Shown here piece after piece: positions 33,640-45,892 of a stretch of 64,000 bases of DNA. The translations under genes were made by a program, and so were the position numbers. The DNA comes from Collybiopsis luxurians FD-317 M1. Taxonomy: Eukaryota > Basidiomycota > Agaricomycetes > Agaricales > Omphalotaceae. The stretch is taken from NCBI GenBank assembly GCA_000827265.1, contig KN834862.1, positions 1-64,000 of the forward strand, given 5' to 3'. Every line of letters starts with the position of its first letter. Position 1 is the stretch's first letter. The notes beneath the pieces are model-generated. The model was not told the origin of the DNA and did not search any database. It saw only the letters and a list, made by a program, of their open reading frames with translations.

Positions 33640-35300
33640 ATGACATCGGATGCAAGTCTATGTTCCCGGTGCAAAAGCTCGTTATTAAGTCTTCGTGTAA
33701 ACGTCAATTTGGAAACGCTGGATTGGAAGCTACGCTCCGATTTTGGACCTTCGTCGTGGAAGTCTCAGGAGATAGACGCCCAGGTTGCTTTATGTGACAA
33801 AGATCACGAAGACTACGAACTGGAAATCATACGGCTTCAGTCCCGAATTTTGTTTATTCGAGAGCAGCAGGAGCAGCTGAAACACTAAAACCCGTTTGCG
33901 ATCCCTCAAGCTTCAAGTCCCCTGTTCGAAAACTCCCCAATGAAACCCTTGGTCTCATCTTTAACTATGCTTGCGCATGGAATTTATTGCAGGAGCTTCC
34001 CTGGTGCCTGGAATCGCAGAAACCTCCAACTCGGATAACTTCTTTCTCCGGTTTCCTCCGAGAACTTCCAGCTTTATCCATCAGCGCAACGTGCGGTCGT
34101 TGGCGCGCGATAGCAAACTCGACTCCTAGTCTCTGGTCTCGCCTCCAGTTAGAAATCACTTCCTGCGAAAAATCCCCTAATCGTGCCAATTCTTTGACGG
34201 ACCTCCTGGAGTTACACCTCCAGCGCTCCAAGGCAAAGCCTCTCGATATCTCTCTGAATGTTTCAGGAATCGATCAGGCTGACCTTTATGTTTAAATCCC
34301 TTCTTACTCAACAGTCCAAGCGTTGGAGGCTCTTTTGCTACGATGGAGATTTGGAACCGAGTGCTCACCTCATCGAAGGGCTCGCGTTCAGTATTCTTGA
34401 GGAAATCGAATCGGATAGTTTTGATAGTTCAGAACTGGATATTTTTGCAAATGCTCCAATGCTCTGACGGCTGGGTGTTGGTCGTCTGGAGTCCGGAGCA
34501 TCCCGTTTACCTTTGCATCAGTTAACCCATGTTGATTCTGTAGTAAGGGAAGATATGATAGACCGAATCTTTGGGTCTTCCCCTCACCTCATTTCTGCAT
34601 CCCTCAGGGGAAGCTTTGCTCCCTATATCTCCCCCCTTCCAGTTTGCAAGACTTATGATTTACTGACGTCTCTGCATGTATTTGTTCGTGATTCAGAATC
34701 GGAAGTCGGGCTCTTGGAACGAATATTTCTATCCTTTGCGTTTCCGTCCTTACGCGAGATAGAAACATCAGGAAACATGAGTGAAGGCGACTCTTGGGCA
34801 TGGCCAAAGCGCGCATTTAAATCTTCATATCTAGGTCTTCGTGCAACCTCACGAAACTCTCTGTTGTAGACGTGACAGTGTCTGATCTAGGTTTAATGTC
34901 CATTCTTCACTCTACTCCGTCGCTCGAGGAACTTTCCATCATCGATAGCCTGATAACAGCAAACTCCAAAAGTCCCATAACAACGACGTTCATTTCGAGT
35001 CTACAACGCCTTCGTCAGGACGGCATTTACACCCAAGTTCTTGTCCCTCCATTACGTTCCTTGTCCTTGGAGTATAAAGGTAAAGCATTCGACGATGCTG
35101 CCTTTGTCACGATGATATCGTCGCGCTGGTTACCCGATCCTGTATACGCCGCCACGGTTGGAGTGGATTGTATCCGATCTGTAGATTTGACGTTTTTATC
35201 GTGTCCAGTGGACAAGACGGTTTATCAGCCGTTACGATATTTGGATGGGATGGGATTAATGGTGGTAATTGCGGGCGTCAAGGCTCCGAATTCTGCATGA
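33640..35300 (+). pseudogene. F-box protein pseudogene
   Basis: It starts MTSDASLCSRCKSSL and runs through the coiled segment ending REQQEQLKH to a TAA (33886-33888). The F-box itself continues in another frame: SPVRKLPNETLGLIF, then LSISATCGRWRAIANSTPSL and LWSRLQLEI. Further shifts are needed near 34290 and 34850, and a TGA at 34466-34468 lies in frame (NAPML, stop, RLGVGRL). The later part reads LEELSIID and LRSLSLEYKG, leucine-rich-repeat-like as in mushroom F-box proteins. At least three frameshifts and two stops make a product impossible. The N-terminal 85 residues are closely related to the fragment at 56794-57033. Confidence 0.8.
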
Positions 35301-36436
35301 ACCTTCTGACAGATTAAAGTAAGCAGTTCTGGTATTTGTATGTATGTGTTGATTCATCCAAAATATTATTTCGGTGACTCGACCGAGCGATTAGGGGACG
35401 GAGGTATTGTCCTCGTAGGTTGTGTTGTCTCAGGTGTACGTAGTCGAATCGATATTTGAAAATTAAAAGAAGTGTGGGATCAACGGCATTGCGTCCTAGG
35501 ATCAGTTCTATGAAGCTAAAGGAAGCCGGACGTCTCAATGTTTTATCAGCATTTTTATCAAAGCATCTACAGGCCAAATGAGAACAAGGACTTGCTCGTT
35601 TGAAAGACGAAAGAGAGGCTGCGGTGGATGGTGCAATCAAGGAGGCATGCGCAGAATAGCTGAACAAGTACATGACAAGTGAAAAGAGCGGAAGCGGTCG
35701 ACTGTCGCGATATTTGAAATGAGTGGTGCCTGCATATGAAGGGACTTTCAGTAAAGTTCTGAGCAATAAGGACGGATAGGTAGCAACCACTAACCGCTTA
35801 CTGAGAAATTAAGTTACGATCATTGGGAGTAGACGGTGAGGCGGGTTTGCGGTTGCCCGACAAACCTGGGCCTTCATTCAGTTTTCTCCAATTCGCTATG
35901 AAAAAATTCTAATCCATGAGTGCACGCAAAAGGCAATTGCGTCCCCACCTCCTTCTGCTTCTGAATGGCTCTTCTCACACGAGGGTGAGGGATGATCCGA
36001 TGGGATTTCGAGGGAGCATATCTGCTGGGTTAAATGAGTCCATGGCATCATCTGGTAGGTGGGATCAATTAGAAAGGTCTCTAACAGAATAAAATCGGCT
36101 CTGGTATCGCAGTGTGTCAGAGAAATTGCAACGATTTCAGGAAACGTACACTTTATACCCCCGAACAAACTCACTGTGCGCTGAGAGCCATGGATGATCG
36201 CCATTGTCAAGTGCTCGTTAACCTGATCCTGGTGTCCACAAATAAAAACCCTCCTTCCCTTTTTGCGCAAAAGTGGCGGGCGGTTGCGTTGACCATTTTA
36301 CACCTCCAGCTAGTACCAGAAGTTTCAAGTGACCAGTAGACCCATTTTTGGATTATGCATCATATTCTCCATAACGTTAAAATAAATAACACTGTCGAGG
36401 TCCTACTAGTACTACTAAGATATGTTATATGAAGTT
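35301..36436. other. Intergenic region
   Basis: Two minus-strand open frames of 158 and 124 codons (35790-35314, 36270-35896) show no known domain and no splice context. They may be fragments, but I cannot support them as genes. Confidence 0.4.
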
Positions 36437-38167
36437 TCACTCGTAATATAACTGCTGGTTTTCTTGTTGGAACTCCGGCCAAGTACTGTGGGTTCCCAAT
36501 TGGATTGTTGTGGCATGTGAAGTATACAGCCCCGAATCCGTAATCTTATAAAGATTGAACATGAGACGCGACATAATTGTCACAGACATGCTGCGTAGGG
36601 TGGATGGTTTGGAGAGATTAGGACTTTACGTATATCAATAAAGGAGATAATAAGTACCTGCTGGCAAAACCAGTCAGCACGCCCCGTACATATGGCTAGG
36701 GTTTTAATTTTGTACAGTTTTCTTCTGATATTTATGCTGAACATACCACAGGATACTAACGCAGTGCCAGTGAATTGAAGTTAGGAAGTTTTGGTTTACA
36801 TTCAAGATACTCACATAGAACGTTGCAATATTAATCTAGTAATGGCAGCCATAAGAATCATACTTCCTATGGAAATGTAATTAACTAACCGCATTTACAA
36901 AAGCCATCGCGCTATGAATGAGAGGCGAATGAACACACTTCTTTCAGTTCGTCCACTTGTTGAGGGACTCACCCGAAGTACCATGAGCCTACAAGAAGGG
37001 AACATCAACAGTTCCATTGCAAATCAAAAGAAGGAGGTTTAGCCCGTACCATCATGAATGACAATCTTGACCAGAGACATTCTGAGTGACCGGAGTTCGC
37101 GACGGGTTTTGTATGCTTTAAGCAGCGTCATCACGAAGAGCATGAGATCATACAGAAGCAATGCCTCCCAAGCGGCCGCCTGTTCTGCGTAGCGAAGTGG
37201 GTAGAGACTCGAAAAAATTTTCTGGAAAGACGTACGAACAGACCTGTATTGCAATAAGACACTATCCGCAAGAGGAATAAGAATGATGCGACGCGCACGT
37301 AATGAATGACAGTGCTGTGTGACACCCTATGTCCAAACCTGTGAAGATCTGTTCAGAACGATGAAAGAATGTTGCAAACTATGACAGAGTCAGATGGAAG
37401 CAAGTCAAACAGACGAAAGGAAAGTTGACCAGTGATAGTATCAACAATATACAACCGGTGGAAAGCATTGCAGCAAGCACATGCTTATTGGAATTGTATA
37501 GGGCATATATACGGATGGTAAGGAGCACTGGGATGCAAACAGAGTCATTTTGGTTTCTAAGAACTGATGAAAGCACTCTTACTACTGACTATAAGCTCCA
37601 TCACGACAAAAAGGAGTTCCCGGAAGGTATGAAATGTCTGACAGCTAACAACCGTCAGTCTTTTAGTAGACAGAATTGATTATACCGCACCCCTGTCAAT
37701 GTCATTCTGAGAATGAACGCGGCAAGTTGGATTGAAAGAAAAACAAACTGATTCAGTGAGATGGCTGAAGAACAGCGATATTGTCACAGCAATGTTTCCC
37801 AACACCGAAATGTAGCGATTGAGGAAGAAGAGCACCGTGACTACGATTGTGCCCGCGGGACGTTTCCAGAAATACCGAAATTCATCAGCTGCCAAACTTG
37901 TTTCAGTACAATTTGTTAACCGAGAGGCAAAAAAATATTTGCATACGAAGTGTAAGGAGATAGTCCCAGTACAAAAAGGCTGAGGGTTAGCTCGAGAATC
38001 AGATTGAGCTAGAATGCAAAGATGGTGTAGGAACATACTTGCCGAGAATAGATGAACATAATTCTGTATCAGTCTAATAGGTTAATTAGCGCATGAAGAA
38101 ATCTTTAATGCTCAAGGACGCACGCTTGCCCTGCTGCTGAAACTTGCTCAGCATATGCAGAATCCAT
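36437..38167 (-). CDS. DUF6533-type multi-pass membrane protein
   Basis: This is a spliced gene on the minus strand. Well-supported exons encode DEFRYFWKRPAGTIVVTVLF with LNRYISVLG (near 37900-37740), TIRIYALYNSN (37527-37430), a Cys/His exon (37314-37244), AAAWEALLLYDLMLFVMTLL with KTRRELRSL and VIHDG (37184-37050), GSWYF (36988-36973), AMAFVNA, INIATFY, PYVRGVLTGFASR and a last exon SMSVTIMSRLMFNLYKITDS ending at 36437. This is the usual order of the Agaricomycete DUF6533 family: an N-terminal W-[KR]-[KR]-P and LNRY motif, about six to seven membrane segments, then AWEA and RDG-like motifs. The first exon (MDSAYAEQ, 38167) and the join to the second and third exons are not certain. Function unknown. 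Confidence 0.7.
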
Positions 38168-39894
38168 GACCTGCTCGGGTCTCGGGTGTAAATGTCAATG
38201 TGCCAAGATTCACCACTCAACACTTCTTATACCTGTAACCTACTTACAAGAATTCAATTGTTCTTAGCTACACCGCCCATTGTTTGGTTGTCGCAGAGCT
38301 GAGATGAAAACCATGTTACTAATCATAGCTCTGATGTGCATGATGGACGTTCTCAGACTAGCATGCACAGGATTCAGCAATGATCTCTCCACATATACTC
38401 AGGCGCTCAAAAAGTGACGGCCCGATCAATGTTTCAGCCCTTACTTAATTAGTCAGTTATATGACTACCTAAGGCCATGGTGTTTTGCGAGCATAGAAAC
38501 CCGTATATAACTTCAGTTTAGACATTTCAAAGCTCTGAAAAGCTCCAGAAAACAGGGGAGAAATTGGTCATTTTTGTAGAGGGTTTGGGTTAGACCGGCC
38601 TGTTACTTTCTGTAACCCTGAGTAAGTATTTCAAATTGTCGCTGAAGTTATCATGCCCGGCGCATCTTTAAGATTAAGTGTAAGATTTACCAGTTTTCTA
38701 GTAAAGGTCTCAGTCCATGTCCATTGTACAATGTAGGTGTTCCGAAGTAACACAGTTGTCACAGAAGTATGGCAGTCATAGCAAAACAACTCTTCTCAGG
38801 CTGGGGTTCGGAGGAACTCTTGCCTGAAGGGTCAACAAAGCGACGAATGCCGTATGCACTGAGATAAGCGCACTATCATTTTGAGTAAACTCATTTATGA
38901 AAACCTCGACTTGATCACGATTCACTGACAGCACCAAGTCAGACATGATACACAGCAAAGTAGCTTTCTAACACCTAATCAAGTCACATCAGACATATCA
39001 AATTATCGAGTCAGAGTGTTCGTTTTGATCAACTGGAAAGATGGCTTCAATGCCGCATGCCAAAACTTGCGGAATGTGGAAAATTTACTATGTCAAAGAC
39101 GGCAAGGTTCTGGCTTAAGAAAGCCTTAGAATTGCCTAAGGGGAAATACACAATCCCCGACTCGAGCGGACATAATAACCTGGAATGCCAAGTGCTAGCT
39201 ACATAGTAGTCGCGTCCGCTTAGATAGGCGCGAGGCGTGACTAACATTCGAAGGCTAGGTGCCCCGAAATATATATCCTGATTTGCGAAAAATGTTCGCA
39301 GTAGCAATCTATCAGACCTAGTTCTCTCATAATCGCTACTCAATTGCTACTAGTTCGCTACCCTTTGTAGTTTCTTCGGGAGAGACAGCGGCTCAGTTTC
39401 AGTCAGTTACTTGTCCAAATTTTTATTTATCAGCTTTCAGCTGCAGCTAATTGAGTTAGAGACAACTGAATACCTTGGTAACCTGTTGGTAAGTGTTAAG
39501 ATTAATCAATGGCGGGAATGGGGGTTCCAAACCATTATTGATCACAGCGTAAATAAGCATCTACTAACAATTTATTTATAAAATTTCACTTGCTACAGCA
39601 AGTTATACATTATTTACAATCTGATTGTTATAACAAGTGCTGGAAATAATAATTTACTTGATATAATAATAAGTACTGCGCCATAGTAACGGCATCTGAA
39701 CTTAACTAGTATTTTGCAATGTCGCCACATTGCCAAAGGATGGGAAAGCTGGGTTAGGGGTTAGGGGACTCGCGCCGAAGGCGTGCTGGTTAGAGGTTAG
39801 GCAGGTTAGGGGTTAGGGGCTAGATATATCTATGGGGGTCCGGGGGCATAGCCCCTGAGGGTTGCTGAAGGGGTACTGTATAGCATTAACAGCA
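38168..39894. other. Intergenic region with a telomere-like G-rich patch
   Basis: No gene seen. At 39756-39824 several GGTTAGGGG-type units occur together (GGGTTAGGGGTTAGGGG, then further broken units), followed by a GC-rich segment with TGGGGGTCCGGGGGCATAG. This marks the start of the repeat-rich block. Confidence 0.5.
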
Positions 39895-40085
39895 CTAAAT
39901 ATACAATGGGTCCTTGGCTAAGTGGTAACACGTGTAGTTTTTCAAGTCTTGTTGACAGCGACTGGGGGTTTGAACCCATACCCCAGCATTTTTTTTTGTA
40001 TCACTTGATGCCCTGCTGTTGGTAATGGGCCAACGCTGCCGCGTGGCAGGGACTCGTGCCCAGCATACAAATGTGCTGGATCCTC
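39895..40085 (+). mobile_element. tRNA-derived SINE-like element (candidate)
   Basis: An A box (TGGCTAAGTGG, 39915-39925) and a B-box-like GGTTTGAACCC (39967-39977) have tRNA-like spacing, and a T9 run (39989-39997) could stop pol III. The body does not fold as a standard tRNA with a clear anticodon arm. The following segment, containing GTTGGTAATGGGCCAACGC near 40018, is found again in diverged form at 49623-49664, as expected for a dispersed repeat. A decayed tRNA gene is the alternative. Confidence 0.45.
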
Positions 40086-42016
40086 TCATATGCCATCAAA
40101 GCCGTGGAATTTTAATTGCAATGATGAGCACAGGTTGTATGACATCACAAAATGCAATCCCACCTTAATGTAGCTTAGTTCCATTGGACTGGATCTCCTC
40201 ATATGCAGTCAAAGCCTTGGAATTTCAATTGCAATATAATCCCCTGATAGTTATACCATATACACCATTTAGTTGAGTAATCAATATTATGAAACTAATA
40301 CAAAATTGCCTGTCTAGGATCAGGCACGGAATTCACCACCTCAAAAACTCGGCATTCCATTTCATTCCATGCACTTGTAAATAGAAGCCCCGGATCTCAG
40401 ATGTTACCTGGATTAGTATTTGACAGGTGACAATGTTGACAGTAACCTGATTATGGAAATATAATACATTTGAGTAAATAATCAAGAACTTGTTATAACA
40501 ATACTAATTATACAATATCTTTGTCCCTAGCTCAAATAAGAACTATTTAAGAGCACAGGGCTGATCCATGAGGAGCACCACAGCACAGTGAACGCAGAAA
40601 CAAACTGGATTTGTGAGGTCAAGACACAATATATCTCAAAACACAGTCATAACTTGTCTGAGGTCTGAGACTCAAGAGTCAGGGACCTTGCATGCATGTA
40701 TAACACAGTGATAGTTTCCTGCAGGAATAGACAGATATCACAATACAAAAACAATTAGGTTCCTGCAGGAAGAGTCAGTTGCTAAGTGCAGTCAGTTGGG
40801 TATCAGCAATAATTGTTGGTAGGCCCTCATAGGAGTCAGTAACCTAGGTGACAGTGGTGGTAGCTATTATAAGAGTAAGTTCTAGGTACATGATCAGTAC
40901 TATAAATAAAAGGAATGATCTATAGTCTATAGAAGTCTCACCTCAGTGACAGTTTAAAGAATGAACGCCGAGTGGCAGTGTAAGGAACTACGAGTTATGC
41001 GGACTCTGGTGATTACTAAGCTGCTTCCAGAGGAAGTTGACTAAGCTCCTGGTATCCCATGCTAGGTCAAGATTTTTTGGCTGACTAAGCCATGAGTGTA
41101 CAAATAAGGTAAGTATCCTTTAGCACTGCCCGCGGCTGCAACCCCCGACTTGAATCAGTAGTAATATGCAAAGACATGAAAGCGGAACACAATCACTGTT
41201 GTACAATTCACAATGTGTAACATAATGAAAACACACCAGCCATCTGCTTTTAGTTTACTACACATCCAGCAATACTCGCATTTACAATCCTAGTTTGATC
41301 CTAGCAATGCATTATGAATTTCCAGGTATACCACAAGTTGTCATGTTCAAAACAGCGCACTGTAAGCTGAGAGGCATGGTTGTTACAAAGTGTCCAGTAC
41401 CAGCAACCAACTGGCATGCCAAATCCCTTCTCCGCCCCACAAAGATCTTTGTATCCCAGAACACTGAAGCCGTGACAAACCCTTTAGAGCCATTATGCCT
41501 GTCCACTGTCAATCCCAAATCACATAGCCTATTCCACATCAGGCAGTCACTAGTCCGGGGTGAAAAGTCTGTGTTCCTTATCAATGCCTTCTTTTGCAAG
41601 CTTAAGTTGGGGTAAAGCACAACCGGGATTGAGTTGTAGATATGATAATTTCATGAGCTGTCAATAGACCAGACAAGATATGTTTCCAGATTCAATGATG
41701 GCTGCTTAGTCTTGACAACATATACTGGCCTTCTGCAATCTCTAGAGTACTGTCATGTAATGCATGATGCTACCCCACAAACTAAGGCATTTTAGAAAAC
41801 ATAATGCATAACAGAGCCAAAAATTGCAGGAAGCATGCCTTATCTTGCCAATTTACAAGCTTGAAATGGATAGGATTCCTGTAGCATTTTACATCTATAT
41901 ATTCAAGTCTTTCTATCAGAACTAAAACCAGGACTGCACCCAATGCCTTCACAGATGGATAGTACACTTGTGCAAGAACTGGACTTATAGTAGGTTCAGC
42001 CTGGGCTATCAGATTT
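40086..42016. other. CpG-poor repeat-like region without a supported gene
   Basis: AT-rich and nearly free of CG dinucleotides. The phrase TTTCATTCCATGCACTTG at about 40356 recurs near 46320. An open frame of about 100 codons exists on both strands around 41300-41620, but neither shows a recognisable domain. Confidence 0.45.
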
Positions 42017-43741
42017 ATGTACTTATTCCCTTTTCATGACAACTTTGCATTTAGGTTGGCAGAAAATTATGCATTGGCTGCTTCAGCAGGTGCGAATCAG
42101 ATGCCACCCAGTTATTAAAGCACTTTCCCACATCCTAAAATATGTTCAGCACTTTGGATGGCAGATTATCTACAAACACTACCAGTTGAAGTACATGCAA
42201 TATGGTTTAGAAAACAAACAGGAACATCACTTTTATTCCTTTTCAACAGACACATCTTTTTGATTGTCATAGTGCTTCAATTGGTGATCAATTTGCCTGG
42301 GTCGAGTACAGACAATGAGTTATGTTGCTCTCCTATGTTGCTCTCCTGCTTGCTCCAATAGCTTGCATTATTCATGAAGCTATAGATATACTGTACTATT
42401 TCAAGCACTTCGGCAGTCACAGGTCACACAGCTCTCAATGTTGCCAAAATGTCTCAGCATTCGCGGGTCACACCCCCTGCCGAACTTCTTGAAATGGTAC
42501 AGTAATGGTTTGACACAGTTTCAGCAGCCTTTAGAGGTTGCAATTTTTCATTCTACCAACAGTAAGCCCTACCTGGTGTATCCAACTTTATAAATAGCAG
42601 ATGAAACCTATTCTTAGGGCTTTTGCTCTGAGAGTCTATGCATTTTATGACAGGAACATAGTGATACCGGCCATCTCTGTTCCTTTTTTGCTTTGTAGAC
42701 TGTCCATGGATATTGTAGTAAGCAAAGCTAATTCCAACTATTCATACAAGCATATATCTACTTTTTAAAGGCTATAGCTCTTTAACTGAATCACCCTTTG
42801 GATACTTTTCAAAATGTGAATTTCACATCCCAGATATGTCCTTGTTTACCAAGTAAGTGAAGGTAGTAGTCTGCTCAGTACATATATTAACTCCAATTAA
42901 TACATTGAGAGTAAGTGCTGTCTAACATTGCCAGTGCTTATGTCTTGTAAATTTGGCAACTTTCCAGTGCAATTAGCCATTCCATTTATCAATTTGGCAT
43001 TCAATCTTTTCATTTCTGGATTAACATTTAGAAAATCTGTTTATCATCCTATTGAGATGAAAAGACTTGGTTAATCCAGTATAACACAAGTGACTGTCCA
43101 CAATGATATACCAGTGAAAGTTCATATTGTAAATTTAACCCTAGTAATAGATTAATTTCAGGTTCTCTTTACTTCCTGTAAGTTTTCAAATTAAGATCTG
43201 TCACTGGATCATTGGCTAGATCAATCATTACAGGGTCATGTTAATTACAGGAATGATTGAACCATTGGAATTTTTGTATATCATGATATTTACTTAATGC
43301 AGATCAAGGAAATGACCAGATTCTCTTACTCAGGCGATCTTGGTCGAGAGACTGGTCTCAATGTAAGGGATGAGTACTTGGACATGTATTGCCCAATTGC
43401 CCATGAATGTATAATATATTTGCAAGAGCTATTCTTTGCTTTAACACTCCCATTCTTCAATATGTGAGTGAAATTTTTGAAAATACTATACAGGTTTTTC
43501 AACTTTGACTTTTCTGTTTTTTTTTTTTTTCCACTTTCAAAGCTTGCCGAACATTTTCATCAGCTGACTTATTCTGAATCTATGCACCTTTTCCAGTCCT
43601 GAGGAAATGAGCAAGTTCTTGAAAAATACTCCAGGACAACAACATTCAAGAATGCAGTTTGCAACCAGTAGTTTCTTAGGGAATATTGGAGCTCCATTGG
43701 GTCATGGATCTATGGAAGAGGAAGATCACAGTGAAGAATGA
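42017..43741 (+). pseudogene. DUF6533-type membrane protein, copy A, with a nonsense mutation
   Basis: Exon 1 starts MYLFPFHDNFAF and ends ENYALAASA. Exon 2 at 42150 reads LWMADYLQTLPVEVHAIW, TGTSLLFLFNRHIF. Later exons give RAFALRVYAFYDRN, CRLSMDIV, SLTESPFGYFSKCEF and LAFNLFISGLTFRKS, with the last exon SFLGNIGAPLGHGSMEEEDH ending at 43741. All match copy B (47169-48738) exon by exon. At 43072-43074 copy A has TAA where copy B has CAA (RLGQSSVTQV), a C-to-T change that cuts off the C-terminal third. Copies A and B face each other tail to tail. Middle exon borders were not fixed exactly. Confidence 0.72.
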
Positions 43742-44989
43742 AGGCTTGATGCAGTGTGCAGATTATTACATTTCTATCTGCTTGGAGTCAGAAGCACCCA
43801 TCTTCTGCACAAGCATTTGAATAGCTTTTTATTTTTGAGTTTTCACTTATTTTCATAAGAGTTTCCAATTTACTGATAAGCAGCCACTGTCTACCACATG
43901 TATGATCATTCATGAATCATAGTAATGCACCCTTGTAGGTACAATTATTTCTGATTGTTCTAATGTTAGTTTGTGGTTATTCAGTCTATGCATTGGCCGG
44001 AAGCCAGGTTGTGAAAGAATTGTTTGAGGAAAATAATTCAAGTACTTCAATGCCAGCTGTAGAAGTTGTGAATTTTTCTCATATCTTGACCAGAAAAAAT
44101 CATCTTATCTATGATTCATTTATGTCTTTCCATAAAATTTTATATGTGGCAGGATCTAAGTCATAATCAAGCAAGTGAGGCTCTGGGGTCTGTTCACAAA
44201 TCCTACTTACAAGGGCACTTGTATTCAAATCTTGAAGGTGAAACAACACTACATGGTAATAAGTGTGATCTGAGCTAGTAATGAACTTGCAAAGAATCCA
44301 CTTTTAACCCAATCAGATCAGACTGAAAGGTATAGTATGTGAGTAAGGAGGTTGTCAAAGGTTCCCTTGCATATAATCAAATAGTGGAACACAGTTGAAG
44401 AGAATGAAAAGGGTTATGTAGACTACATTGGTCAATGTCATTGAACACAATGAATACAGAAGAAATGGAAGTGGGGGGGGTGTAAAGGTCAATGAGCTTG
44501 ACTACCAGTCTTGCTCGGTTGGTGTTGTCGAAGCAACTGAACACCACAAGCTTAGCCAGCTATACCAGAGTTCACTTGTCTTCAAGCTTATTAGGTGCAT
44601 TCCTAAGGTCACTTGGAATAAGGAAGCTTATACAGTGCAATCTGCAGGTCACTTTGGTCCCTTCATTGAACAAGAACCACCAACAATGCTTATACAGTGC
44701 AATCCACAGGTCACCTTGCAGGCTTTTTACACATTCTACTTCATTCCACATGGGCTTGGCATATTCAGACTGTCTTTGCCGAAGCTTATACAAGTCACCA
44801 ACTGTTCAACCTATGCCTTTGTAGACTAGAGCCTGGGCAGTATATGCTGGGGAGGTGAGGTCCATATGAGGTTCACCCTATATCCAGTCCCTCTCCTCAA
44901 GATATGTCAATGACTTTGCAGTCTAGTTTCCAGGAGTTTGAAATGGAAATTCCTATTCAACTGAGTCCAGTGGTCAATGTGAGCAATTA
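43742..44989. other. CpG-poor region between the DUF6533 copies
   Basis: No gene recognised. A short direct repeat with the core GCTTATACAGTGCAATC occurs at about 44627 and 44690, each followed by CAGGTCAC. Confidence 0.4.
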
Positions 44990-45892
44990 TAGCTATTAAC
45001 AGCTAAGACACTCATCAGGAAAAGTACCTAAAGCCTAGGCAAATACAGGAAGCCTGAGAGCACCCAGGAAATTGGCCAAATCCTAGGAACCTTTAGGCAC
45101 TCTCAGGCAGTCCAAGTTACTTAGGATACTTGGGCTTCCCAGGTTTTAGCCCAATTCCTAGGTGCCCTGGAAGATATTTGAAAGTGGCCTGAGGATCCCT
45201 GAGGATCCCAGAACCTGAAATATTTTAAATGCTACAAATCATACAAAATTATATTGTAAATATTTGGTTATGTATTATTCATATGTAAATACACAAGCAG
45301 AACATTTATTTGATTAAATTATGCAGAGGTTTTCACTTTTTCCATAAATCACATGATGAGCTCACTGTGAACTGTCTACAATCAAAATCATTTTCCCATG
45401 GTCAAAATATGCACAATATTATTATAACCTATTGTATATATACTATGTATATATGTATAGACTTTGTACCATGCAAATATACTGTTCTGGAGTATGCTAA
45501 GTCAATACAAAGCTTACATTAATATATTGGACTGTACTTAAAGTGTGATAACTGAGTATGAAAATTGAAGTAATAGGGAACAATGTATCATTACAAGTAC
45601 ATAAGAAGCAGTACAAAAGTAGAATATATAGATTAGAGTAAGTAGAAGAACAGATGAAAGTATATTTTATTATTTCCCATTCATATGTTGAAGCCTGAGG
45701 ACACCTCAAAGATCCCCAGGGATTCTGAGGGAACTTCAGGGATCCTCAGGTTCCACAGGATTAGGGGGGTGTCCTCTGGCGCCCTGGGCACCCTATGTAG
45801 CCTAGGTCTCCTGAGAAGCCTTAAACAGCCTGAGGACAGCCCATGTGTGCCTAGGCTATAGGGCATTTTTCCTGATGCTTTAACCCCATCAA
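44990..45892. mobile_element. Inverted-repeat (MITE-like) element, candidate
   Basis: The left end (CATCAGGAAAAGTACC, then AAGCCTAGGC near 45037) matches the reverse complement of the right end (CATCAGGAAAAATGCC, then TAGCCTAGGC), giving imperfect terminal repeats of about 200-240 bp rich in CCTGAGG and CCTAGG words. The middle (45240-45680) is AT-rich and non-coding. No transposase and no certain target-site duplication are visible, so the class is open. Confidence 0.5.
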
